A stretch of 33,449 bases of DNA from an uncultured Lachnospiraceae bacterium (GTDB lineage: Bacteria > Bacillota > Clostridia > Lachnospirales > Lachnospiraceae): positions 1-33,449 of the forward strand of contig CALGVA010000013.1 of the NCBI GenBank assembly GCA_937920345.1. The letters are read 5' to 3'. The notes beneath the pieces were generated by a model. It was not told the DNA's origin. It made no database searches and saw only the letters and a program-made list of their open reading frames with translations. Position 1 is the stretch's first letter; each line of letters begins with the position of its first letter. Of the stretch, positions 7,328 to 14,884 are shown in pieces. The position numbers and the translations under genes are program-made.

Positions 7328-8932
7328 ATGGAACTTATGTTTGTCGGAGCCGATCACGAGGTTACGGGCAGCTGTCATTATCTTCGTGTGGGGGAGAAAA
7401 ACATTTTAGTGGATTACGGAATGGAGCAGGGGGCGAACGTCTTTGAAAACTGCGAACTTCCGGTGGAGGCGGCACTGATTGATTATGTGTTTCTGACACA
7501 TGCCCACATCGATCATTCAGGTATGCTTCCGCTGCTGTATGCCAGAGGATTCCGCGGCAGTATCTATGCTACGGTGGCGACCTGCGACCTGTGCAGCATC
7601 ATGCTGCGGGACTGTGCGCACATTCAGATGCAGGAGGCGGAATGGAAGAACCGAAAGGCGAAGAGAAGCGCAGATAATGCGGAGATAGAGCCGGTCTACA
7701 CGATGGAGGATGCAGACGGCACGATCAAACGGCTTGTTCCTTGTGATTATGAGAGTATCGTGACGGTCTGTGACGGTGTGAAGATCAGATTTACGGATAT
7801 CGGGCATCTGCTCGGCTCCTCGAGCATCGAAGTGTGGGCGACGGAGGACGGCGTTACGAAGAAGATCGTCTTTTCCGGAGACATCGGCAATACGGATCAG
7901 CCGCTCATCAAGAACCCCAAGATTACGGAAGAGGCGGACTATGTGGTCATGGAGTCCACTTACGGCGACAGGCTGCACAGTACGGAGAAACCGGATTACA
8001 TAGGAGAACTGACGAGAATACTGCAGACCACCTTTGACGGCGGCGGCAATGTGGTAATCCCTTCCTTCGCAGTGGGCAGAACGCAGGAGATGCTGTATTT
8101 TCTCCGCCAGATCAAGGCGGACAGACTGGTCAAAGGACACGAGGATTTCCTGGTGTATGTGGACAGCCCGCTGGCGGTGGAGGCTACGGGGATCTTCCAG
8201 AAGAACGAGCATGAATGCTTTGACGAGGCTTCCATGGAACTGGTTAGACATGGAATCAATCCGATTATGTTTCCGGGGCTGCGGCTGGCCATTACGAGTG
8301 ACGAGTCCAAGGCGATCAACTTTGAGAACAGCCCGAAAGTCATCATATCCGCATCGGGTATGTGTGAGGCGGGTCGTATCAGACATCATTTGAAGCATAA
8401 TCTGTGGCGGCCGGAGTGTACGATTCTGTTCGTGGGGTATCAGGCAGTGGGTACGCTTGGCAGACATATCGTGGAGGGCGCGAAAGAGGTTAAGCTCTTC
8501 GGGGAGCATATCGAGATCCGGGCGAGGATCATGAAACTGATCGGCATGAGCGGACACGCGGATAAGAACGGCCTGCTTAGCTGGATCAAGGGTTTCCGGG
8601 AGAAGCCGCGGAAGGTTTTTGTAGTGCATGGCGAGGACAGCGTCTGTAAGCTGTTTACGGAGTGTCTTAAGGTGGAGCATGGCATCGAGGCTTATGCGCC
8701 TTACAGCGGAACACGGTTCGATCTGATAAAGGGCACGTTTATTTATGAGGCGGAGCCGGTTGCGGTGAAGAAGAAGGCACACGGTATTTCCGATGTCTTT
8801 GCGAGGCTGCTTGCCAGCGGGCAGAGGCTTATCGCCGTTATACACAGGAACGAGGGCTGTGCGAATAAGGATCTGGCGAAGTTTGCGGATCAGATTAATT
8901 CGCTGTGCGATAAGTGGGATAGGTGGACATGA
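7328..8932 (+). CDS. Beta-CASP metallo-beta-lactamase, CPSF73/YSH1-like RNA-processing nuclease
   Basis: About 534 residues. The metallo-beta-lactamase part binds two zinc ions: HAHIDHSG at about 58-65, then FTDIGHLLGSSSIEV and the FSGDIGNTDQP strand. The beta-CASP insert follows from about residue 210 with ESTYGDR, and the C-terminal motifs SGMCEAGRIRHHL, MSGHADKNGLL and FVVHGE complete the fold. Such enzymes cleave RNA as endo- or exonucleases; the family includes archaeal and bacterial CPSF homologues distinct from RNase J. The last ~55 residues are an extra helical tail. ATG 7328 has AGGAGG at 7315-7320. It has its own promoter, and two hairpins follow. The end of the gene forms the left arm of the first hairpin. 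Confidence 0.9.
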   Translation: MELMFVGADHEVTGSCHYLRVGEKNILVDYGMEQGANVFENCELPVEAALIDYVFLTHAHIDHSGMLPLLYARGFRGSIYATVATCDLCSIMLRDCAHIQMQEAEWKNRKAKRSADNAEIEPVYTMEDADGTIKRLVPCDYESIVTVCDGVKIRFTDIGHLLGSSSIEVWATEDGVTKKIVFSGDIGNTDQPLIKNPKITEEADYVVMESTYGDRLHSTEKPDYIGELTRILQTTFDGGGNVVIPSFAVGRTQEMLYFLRQIKADRLVKGHEDFLVYVDSPLAVEATGIFQKNEHECFDEASMELVRHGINPIMFPGLRLAITSDESKAINFENSPKVIISASGMCEAGRIRHHLKHNLWRPECTILFVGYQAVGTLGRHIVEGAKEVKLFGEHIEIRARIMKLIGMSGHADKNGLLSWIKGFREKPRKVFVVHGEDSVCKLFTECLKVEHGIEAYAPYSGTRFDLIKGTFIYEAEPVAVKKKAHGISDVFARLLASGQRLIAVIHRNEGCANKDLAKFADQINSLCDKWDRWT

Positions 8933-8984
8933 AGTTGCGCTAAGCCTGCATAGAACGCGGGCTAAGAGCAACTAAGTCATGTCC
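8925..8984. repeat. Long imperfect palindrome overlapping the end of the nuclease gene
   Basis: Three aligned arm pairs make one long stem: GGACATGA (8925-8932) with TCATGTCC (8977-8984), AGTTGC (8933-8938) with GCAACT (8968-8973), and GCCTGC (8944-8949) with GCGGGC (8957-8962, one wobble). The palindrome includes the stop codon region. It has no T run, so it is more like a dispersed repeat or RNA-stabilising structure than a simple terminator. Confidence 0.55.
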
Positions 8985-8985
8985 G

Positions 8986-9010
8986 CGAGAATGCAGAAAA
9001 CGCATTCTCG
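8986..9010. repeat. Second perfect hairpin in the same gap
   Basis: CGAGAATGC (8986-8994) pairs perfectly with GCATTCTCG (9002-9010) over a 7-nt AGAAAAC loop. It starts one base after the larger palindrome, forming a two-hairpin unit before thyA. Confidence 0.6.
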
Positions 9011-9089
9011 GTGAGGTCCTGGAAGAGAAAGAGAATGGCAGAGTAGTTTACATAATTTGAAAATGAAATGAAGAGGAATTGAACAGACA

Positions 9090-9938
9090 ATGAGCGCAGC
9101 AGATCAGATTTTTATTAATATGTGCAAGGATATTCTGGAGAACGGGACGAGCACGGAAGGGGAGAAGGTGAGACCTCACTGGGCGGACGGTTCGACCGCT
9201 TACACGGTAAAGAAGTTCGGAGTGGTAAACCGGTACGATCTGTCGCAGGAGTTCCCGATCATGACGCTCAGAAAGACGGCGCTTAAGAGCGCCACGGATG
9301 AGATGTTATGGATCTGGCAAAAGAAGTCCAACAATGTTAATGACCTGCACAGCCATATCTGGGACGAGTGGGCGGATGCGGACGGTTCGATCGGTAAGGC
9401 TTACGGCTACCAGATGGGTGTGAAGCATCAATATAAGGAAGGCATGATGGATCAGGTGGACCGTGTGATCTATGATCTGAAGAACAATCCCTTCAGCAGA
9501 CGGATCATGACAAATATATATGTACATCAGGATCTGCATGAGATGAATCTGTATCCGTGCGCCTACAGTATGACTTTCAATGTGACACAGAAGAAGGGAC
9601 ATGATAAGCTGACGCTCAATGCCGTCTTAAACCAGCGTTCGCAGGATGTGCTCACGGCGAATAACTGGAACGTGGTGCAGTATGCGGTTCTGGTACATAT
9701 GCTGGCACAGGTGTGTGATATGGAAGCCGGTGAACTGGTACACGTGATCGCGGATGCGCATATCTATGACAGACATATTCCGATCATAGAAGAACTGATT
9801 ACAAGACCGGTTTATGACGCGCCGGTATTCTGGCTGAATCCGGATATCAGGGATTTCTATGAGTTTACGAGAAATGACGTGAAAGTGGAGAATTACGTGA
9901 CGGGACCGCAGGTGGAGAATATTCCGGTGGCGATATAG
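9090..9938 (+). CDS. thyA: Thymidylate synthase
   Basis: Makes dTMP from dUMP with methylene-tetrahydrofolate, producing dihydrofolate. The 282-residue length fits the B. subtilis ThyA type rather than E. coli ThyA. Visible motifs: LLWIWQ-like segment (MLWIWQKKSNNVNDL) at about 72-86, DQVDRVIYDLKNNPFSRR, the active-site Cys at about 157 in LYPCAYSM, the dUMP-binding QRSQDV with Arg-Ser, and the C-terminal IADAHIYDRHI. Two positions diverge: the usual GxPFN after RSxD is ANNWN, and GDxHxY is ADAHIY. A GAGGA lies about 12 nt upstream of the ATG. The folA gene follows, so substrate recycling is encoded next door, though a hairpin lies between. Confidence 0.9.
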   Translation: MSAADQIFINMCKDILENGTSTEGEKVRPHWADGSTAYTVKKFGVVNRYDLSQEFPIMTLRKTALKSATDEMLWIWQKKSNNVNDLHSHIWDEWADADGSIGKAYGYQMGVKHQYKEGMMDQVDRVIYDLKNNPFSRRIMTNIYVHQDLHEMNLYPCAYSMTFNVTQKKGHDKLTLNAVLNQRSQDVLTANNWNVVQYAVLVHMLAQVCDMEAGELVHVIADAHIYDRHIPIIEELITRPVYDAPVFWLNPDIRDFYEFTRNDVKVENYVTGPQVENIPVAI

Positions 9939-9944
9939 CAGCCG

Positions 9945-9990
9945 CACAAGAAAAACAAGCGGCTGCGCAGCAGACATTTGTTTTCTTGTG
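9945..9990. repeat. Hairpin with the same arms as 1768-1812 (copy 2)
   Basis: CACAAGAAAAACAA (9945-9958) pairs with TTGTTTTCTTGTG (9978-9990) with one unpaired A. Inside, GCGGCTGC and GCAGACA continue the stem with two mismatches around a GCA loop. The arms match copy 1, while the loop sequence differs. It may be a terminator after thyA or a dispersed repeat. Confidence 0.6.
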
Positions 9991-10078
9991 GTATTGACAG
10001 GCAGACATCCGGCGACAGCGGACATAGAGCGCAGAGTACGGGTTTGCGAATCCGGCTGTATGAAAGGAGACACATGAT

Positions 10079-10570
10079 ATGAACGCAATTGTAGCTGTAG
10101 ACAGCAACTGGGCGATCGGCTGTAAGAACAGCCTGCTCGTGAGCATTCCGGCGGATCACAAGGCATTCCGCCAGGAAACGACAGGTAAGGTGGTGGTACT
10201 TGGCAGGAAGACGCTGGAGACTTTTCCACAGGGGCTGCCGCTTAAGAACCGGACGAATATCATATTATCCACGAATCCGGATTATCAGGTGAAGGACGCC
10301 ATTATCGTACACAGCAAGGAAGAACTTCTGGAGAAACTGAAGGAATATCCGGACGAGGATGTTTACATCATCGGAGGCGAAAGCGTGTATCGCATGATGT
10401 TACCTTACTGTGATGTGGTGCATGTGACGAAGATTGATCATGCATATGAGGCGGATGCCTATTTTCCCAATCTGGATGAGGCACAGGAATGGGAGATCAC
10501 GGCGGACAGCGAGGAGCAGACTTATTTTGACATTGCATATGAGTTCGTAAAATATGAGCGGAAGAAATAG
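10079..10570 (+). CDS. folA: Dihydrofolate reductase
   Basis: Reduces dihydrofolate to tetrahydrofolate with NADPH, restoring the cofactor consumed by thymidylate synthase. The 163-residue length is typical. Visible are the N-terminal MNAIVAVDSNWAIG with the conserved Trp loop, the substrate-binding Asp in PADHKAFRQETTGK, the NADPH motif VVVLGRKTLETFP, and VYIIGGESVYRMMLPYCD with its conserved Gly-Gly. AAAGGAG lies about 10 nt before ATG 10079. It is 42 nt upstream of a hybrid histidine kinase gene, probably on the same transcript; thyA is the functional partner 140 nt upstream. Confidence 0.93.
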   Translation: MNAIVAVDSNWAIGCKNSLLVSIPADHKAFRQETTGKVVVLGRKTLETFPQGLPLKNRTNIILSTNPDYQVKDAIIVHSKEELLEKLKEYPDEDVYIIGGESVYRMMLPYCDVVHVTKIDHAYEADAYFPNLDEAQEWEITADSEEQTYFDIAYEFVKYERKK

Positions 10571-10612
10571 CGGTAAATGATGATTGATTTATAATGCTGA
10601 AGGGGAGAAATT

Positions 10613-12583
10613 ATGGGACGGGAAACGGGTAAAACGGATAACAAAGGAGAACAGGATCCTGTTATGTTACAGACAAAAGAGCAGCTGGAAGAGAAAAATG
10701 TTGCGCTGGAGGAGGCGATCAGTGCTGCAAAGAAGGCGAAGGGGGCCCGGGATATTTTTCTGGCGAATATGTCGCATGAGCTTCGCACACCGATCAATAC
10801 GATTCTGGGATTAAATGAGCTGATCATCCGTGAGAGTCAGGATGAAGCGATTAAAGAGTATGCCCTGGATATCAGACAGGCCGGTAATATTCTGCTTACG
10901 CTGGTCGGCGATATTCTGGATTATACGAAGCTGGAGGCGGGACAGATGTCGCTGATGGACGGGATCTATGATATCAGTTCTCTGCTGAATGATCTGATCA
11001 ATGGGGTATCTCTTCAGATGCGTAAGAAGAAGCTGGATCTGAAACTGGATATTGCCGAAGATATTCCGTATAAGCTGTCCGGCGATGAGATCCATATCCG
11101 CCAGGTCATCGGCAATCTGCTGACGAATGCCGTGAAGTATACGGAGGAAGGCAGCGTTACACTGCATATGGGCTGGAAGGATCTGGCAGCGGATGAGATA
11201 GAAATAGAAATTGCCGTAGCAGATACCGGGATCGGGATCAAAGAGAAGGATATGCCGCGGTTATTTGGTGTGTTCCAGCAGATGAATTCCACCGTCAGGA
11301 ATAAGAATGAAAGAACCGGTCTGGGACTCGCGATCACGAATCGCCTGGTCGAGATGATGGGCGGAAAGCTGCAGGTGGAGAGTACTTACGGCAAAGGCTC
11401 TACCTTCTCCTTTAAAGTGGTTCAGAAAGTGATGGATCGTGCACCTCTGGGAAATTTCGAGAAACAGTATTATGAAAGTCTGCACAGTACGGAGAACTAT
11501 AATCAGAAGTTCATAGCGCCGATGGGCAGGATCATGATCGTCGATGACAATGCCATGAATCTGGCGGTAGCACAGGGTCTTCTCAAGCAGACCAGACTGC
11601 AGGTCGATGTGGCGGGCAGCGGAGAGGAATGTCTGGAGCTGCTAAAACGCAAGACTTATCATCTGATCTGTCTGGATCATATGATGCCGGTGATGGACGG
11701 TGTGGAGACATTACATATGATCAGGGCGATGGAGGGCAATCCGTCAGCGGATATCCCGATCATTGCGCTTACGGCGAATGCGGTGGCGGGTGCCAGAGAG
11801 TTCTATCTCAAGGAAGGGTTTCAGGATTATCTGACGAAACCGATTGACGCCGATAAATTTGAAAATATGCTGATCGAATACCTGCCAGAGAATGTTGTCT
11901 ATCTGACACAGGGCGAGCATGTGGACAGGGATTTCGAGAGAGAAAACGCGGAGATGGCACTGGACATCAGAGAGAGCCAGCTTTATGTGATCGGCTTTAA
12001 TATCCGAAACGGGCTCAAATATATGGGCGGAGACAAGGCACTCTACAGCAAGGTGCTTCACGACTTTCATCTGATTCTGAAGGAGAAGGAGGAGGCGCTG
12101 CAGGATTTCCTGAAGAAGGGGGATATGCACGGATATGCCATCATCGTACACTCACTGAAAGGCAATGCACGCAACGTAGGTGCGGACGGACTTGCGGATG
12201 AGGCGTTTGAACTGGAGAAGATGAGCAAAGCCGGTCGCAGGGAAGATGTGGAGGTGCGCTCACCGATTCTGTTCAATATGATGAAGACCATGCGCAACGG
12301 GTTGAAAGCATATCTGGAAAACGAGGAGAAAGAGGAAGAGATCAGCAGGCAGCAGGAGGGCATGGAGAAAAAGAAGATCACGGATGATGAATGGAAACAG
12401 GCACTTAAGGAGCTTGCGGGCCGTCTGGATGATTTCGACGGAGACAGTGTCACGGTGAAGCTGGAAGAACTGAAGCAGTATGAAAGACCGGAGTCGGATA
12501 AGAAGGCGCTGCGTCTGTGTGAGAAGGCGGTCAAGGATTATGCCTACGATATCGCGCTGGATGTCATCAATGCCATACTGTAA
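10613..12583 (+). CDS. Soluble hybrid histidine kinase (HisKA-HATPase-REC-Hpt)
   Basis: 656 residues with a complete phosphorelay but no visible input domain. Residues 1-45 are only a short coiled coil. HisKA has the phospho-His at about 55 in SHELRTPIN. The ATPase domain (about 150-280) has NLLTNAVKYT (N box), ADTGIGI (G1) and TGLGLAI (G2). A receiver domain (about 305-430) has DDN at its start, the acceptor Asp at about 355 in LDHMMPVMDG, and the Lys of YLTKPID. An Hpt domain follows with His at about 513 in HSLKGNARNVGA. The last 80 residues are charged and helical. No transmembrane helix is present. AGGGGAG precedes ATG 10613. It follows folA by 42 nt. A cytoplasmic cue or partner sensor is inferred; no dedicated response regulator is adjacent. 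Confidence 0.92.
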   Translation: MGRETGKTDNKGEQDPVMLQTKEQLEEKNVALEEAISAAKKAKGARDIFLANMSHELRTPINTILGLNELIIRESQDEAIKEYALDIRQAGNILLTLVGDILDYTKLEAGQMSLMDGIYDISSLLNDLINGVSLQMRKKKLDLKLDIAEDIPYKLSGDEIHIRQVIGNLLTNAVKYTEEGSVTLHMGWKDLAADEIEIEIAVADTGIGIKEKDMPRLFGVFQQMNSTVRNKNERTGLGLAITNRLVEMMGGKLQVESTYGKGSTFSFKVVQKVMDRAPLGNFEKQYYESLHSTENYNQKFIAPMGRIMIVDDNAMNLAVAQGLLKQTRLQVDVAGSGEECLELLKRKTYHLICLDHMMPVMDGVETLHMIRAMEGNPSADIPIIALTANAVAGAREFYLKEGFQDYLTKPIDADKFENMLIEYLPENVVYLTQGEHVDRDFERENAEMALDIRESQLYVIGFNIRNGLKYMGGDKALYSKVLHDFHLILKEKEEALQDFLKKGDMHGYAIIVHSLKGNARNVGADGLADEAFELEKMSKAGRREDVEVRSPILFNMMKTMRNGLKAYLENEEKEEEISRQQEGMEKKKITDDEWKQALKELAGRLDDFDGDSVTVKLEELKQYERPESDKKALRLCEKAVKDYAYDIALDVINAIL

Positions 12584-12611
12584 GGAGTATCGCTTTACAG
12601 AAGGCGGTATT

Positions 12612-12753
12612 GGTAACAGTTCAGCCTTGCACTATTCCGCGAGTAAAATCGTTCTGTATGCGATTTTATGAGTTGTGAAAGCGCCAAAATGTGACTTTGG
12701 AGCATTTTGTGTGCATCAGGAGTGACAGTGAAGCTGAAGGCTGAACTGTTACC
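12612..12753. repeat. 142-bp nested palindromic element
   Basis: GGTAACAGTTCAGCCTT (12612-12628) and AAGGCTGAACTGTTACC (12737-12753) are perfect 17-bp inverted arms. Inside are two further hairpins: TAAAATCG/CGATTTTA (12644-12651/12661-12668) and CAAAATG/CATTTTG (12685-12691/12703-12709). The whole folds as a multi-branched RNA or cruciform. It fills the gap between the kinase gene and ilvE promoter, in which no gene is supported. GTAACAG...CTGTTAC arms recur at 26994-27022 before purF. It could be a dispersed palindromic repeat, a small RNA or a non-autonomous mobile element. Confidence 0.7.
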
Positions 12754-12781
12754 GGTATTGCGGTATCGGGCAATTCGCGAC

Positions 12782-12809
12782 TTGACTTTTGGAGATAAAG
12801 GTATAATAT
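12782..12809 (+). promoter_or_regulatory. Promoter of ilvE
   Basis: TTGACT at 12782-12787 is followed after 16 bp by TAATAT at 12804-12809, within an AT-rich stretch that also offers TATAAT at 12802. It leaves a leader of about 70 nt before the ilvE start. Confidence 0.45.
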
Positions 12810-12887
12810 AATAAAAGAAAAAAGTATGCCGTAAGGCGTGCAGCGATAATCACATTGCACTTTGGGGAAGAAGGAGCGGAAAGCAAA

Positions 12888-13913
12888 ATGGAAAAGAAGA
12901 ACATTGACTGGGCAAACCTCGGATTCGGATATCAGGAGACGGACAAGAGATTTGTCGCGAACTATAAGAACGGAGCCTGGGACGAGGGAGCACTTGTCAG
13001 TGACGCGAATATTTCTATCAATGAATGTGCCGGGGTATTGCAGTATGCACAGACGTGTTTCGAGGGCATGAAGGCATATACGACAGAAGACGGCCGTATT
13101 GTGACTTTCCGTCCGGATCTGAATGCGCAGCGTATGGAAGACAGCTGCAGGCGGTTGGAGATGCCGGTATTTCCGAAGGAGCGTTTCGTGCAGGCGGTTG
13201 TCGATACGGTGGCTGCAAACGAGGCGTATGTACCGCCATACGGTTCCGGCGCGACGCTGTATATCCGGCCTTATATGTTCGGCAGTTCCGCAGTGATCGG
13301 GGTAAAGCCGGCAGAGGAATACCAGTTCAGAGTATTTACCACTCCGGTAGGACCATACTTCAAAGGCGGCGTGAAACCGCTGACAATCAAAGTAAGTGAT
13401 TTTGACCGTGCTGCACCGCACGGCACCGGACATATCAAGGCGGGACTGAATTATGCCATGAGCCTGCATGCCATTATGACGGCGCATGCGGAAGGATATG
13501 ATGAGAATATGTATCTGGACGCGGCGACCAGAACGAATGTGGAGGAGACGGGCGGCGCTAACTTCCTGTTTGTGACGAAGGATAACAAGGTCGTAACGCC
13601 GAAGTCGGACAGCATTTTGCCGTCTATTACGAGAAGATCCCTGATGGTGGTTGCGAAGGAGTACCTCGGCCTGGAGGTGGAGGAGCGGGAAATTCCTTTG
13701 GCGGAGGTACAGGAGTTTGCAGAGTGTGGTCTGTGCGGCACGGCGGCAGTGATTTCGCCGGTCGGCAAGATTGTGGATCACGGCAGGGAGATTGCGTTCC
13801 CGAGCGGAATGAGCGAGATGGGACCGGTTACGAAGAAACTGTATGATACGTTGACGGGCATACAGATGGGACGCATCGAGGCGCCCGAGGGATGGCTTCA
13901 TGTGATCAGATAA
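12888..13913 (+). CDS. ilvE: Branched-chain amino acid aminotransferase
   Basis: Transfers amino groups between glutamate and the branched-chain 2-oxo acids, the last step of Val, Leu and Ile synthesis, using PLP. The 341-residue length matches the long (type II) bacterial form. The PLP lysine is at about 184 in GTGHIKAGLNYA. RTNVEETGGANFLFV is the conserved segment with the active-site Glu, and SILPSITRRSLM and GLCGTAAVISPVG follow near the end. ATG 12888 is preceded by AAGGAG at 12870-12875 (12 nt away) and a GGAAAG closer by; starting at TTG 12855 would add 11 atypical residues. It appears monocistronic behind its own promoter. Confidence 0.92.
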   Translation: MEKKNIDWANLGFGYQETDKRFVANYKNGAWDEGALVSDANISINECAGVLQYAQTCFEGMKAYTTEDGRIVTFRPDLNAQRMEDSCRRLEMPVFPKERFVQAVVDTVAANEAYVPPYGSGATLYIRPYMFGSSAVIGVKPAEEYQFRVFTTPVGPYFKGGVKPLTIKVSDFDRAAPHGTGHIKAGLNYAMSLHAIMTAHAEGYDENMYLDAATRTNVEETGGANFLFVTKDNKVVTPKSDSILPSITRRSLMVVAKEYLGLEVEEREIPLAEVQEFAECGLCGTAAVISPVGKIVDHGREIAFPSGMSEMGPVTKKLYDTLTGIQMGRIEAPEGWLHVIR

Positions 13914-14126
13914 CGGATATGCAAGAACGGGCATTGCCTTTTTACAATAAGACAGTGTCGATTCAGATAAGAAGGGGAGAGGGATTAGGTTGAGATGCTC
14001 TGGGCACGCAATTTAATCCCTTTGCTGTGACAGTTAAAGCAGCAGCGTGTGAAGAAGCGGTCAGTATGTGTATCCGGCCAGGGTTACTGCGGAAGCGGCG
14101 CCGGAAAATGGAGACAGGTTGAAAAC

Positions 14127-14882
14127 ATGAATACAACGATACAAAAAGAGTACCCTTATTTATATGAAACACATCTGCATACCTCGGAAGCCAGTGCATG
14201 TGCGGGAAGTACCGGCGAAGAGGTGGCAAAAGCCTGTAAGGCGTATGGATATACCGGTATATTTGTGACGGATCATCACTGGGGCGGCAACACAGCGATC
14301 GACAGAGCCCTTCCGTGGGAAGAATGGGTCGCGTCCTTCGGTAGGGGCTATGAACATGCGAAAGCGGAGGGAGACCGGATTGGTCTGGATGTATTCTTCG
14401 GTTACGAGGCGGGATTTACCGGCACGGAGTTTCTGATATACGGGCTGGATCTTGCGTGGATGAAAGCACATCCACAGCTTCCGGAGGTAACGGTGGAAGA
14501 ACAGTATCGTCTTGTGCATGAAGCCGGCGGACTTGTGATACATGCGCACCCCTACAGGGAAGCGGATTATATTCCGGAGATTCGTCTGTATCCTGAGTGG
14601 GTGGACGGTGTGGAGGGAATTAATGCGACACACTCTAATTCCCGCAGTATGGGGCACGCGAATGGACAGTTTGATGCGAGGGCGATCGCATATGCAAGGG
14701 AGCATAAGCTGCCGGTTACTGCAGGATCGGATACGCACAGCATAAAACTGCTTGGCGGCGGCGTTGCGTTCAGAAGAAGGCTGGAGTCGGCGGCAGACTA
14801 TGTGCAGGCGGTCCTCACAGGGGAGGACTATGTGCTTACAAACGGGGAACTGTGGTATGACCGTTTCGGAAACGTGATCTGA
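14127..14882 (+). CDS. PHP-domain metal-dependent phosphoesterase
   Basis: About 251 residues. The metal-binding PHP signature is complete: H16-x-H18 in ETHLHTSEAS, IFVTDHHWGG, the Glu in GYEAGFTG, VIHAHPYREADY, INATHSNSRS and the C-terminal AGSDTHSIKLLGG. PHP proteins hydrolyse phosphate esters or phosphodiesters with two or three metals; relatives include histidinol phosphatase and RNase AM-like enzymes. The substrate cannot be deduced. The start at 14127 follows AGGTT closely; a longer version from 14049 lacks support. The stop lies 2 nt before the next gene's first possible start, so co-transcription with the prsA-like gene is likely. The 213 nt upstream (13914-14126) show no gene or clear promoter. 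Confidence 0.85.
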   Translation: MNTTIQKEYPYLYETHLHTSEASACAGSTGEEVAKACKAYGYTGIFVTDHHWGGNTAIDRALPWEEWVASFGRGYEHAKAEGDRIGLDVFFGYEAGFTGTEFLIYGLDLAWMKAHPQLPEVTVEEQYRLVHEAGGLVIHAHPYREADYIPEIRLYPEWVDGVEGINATHSNSRSMGHANGQFDARAIAYAREHKLPVTAGSDTHSIKLLGGGVAFRRRLESAADYVQAVLTGEDYVLTNGELWYDRFGNVI

Positions 14883-14884
14883 GA

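Noticed and set aside
7517..8971. 484-codon reverse frame over the beta-CASP nuclease gene
   Set aside because: Antisense to a gene with complete catalytic motifs; composition (Arg, His, Leu rich) is typical of a shadow frame.
12584..12887. Intrinsic terminator only, after the kinase gene
   Set aside because: The palindrome is too large and branched, with no T run after the outer arm, so a plain terminator does not explain it.
12666..13934. 422-codon reverse frame over ilvE
   Set aside because: Antisense to a clear aminotransferase with all motifs; no domain in the reverse product.
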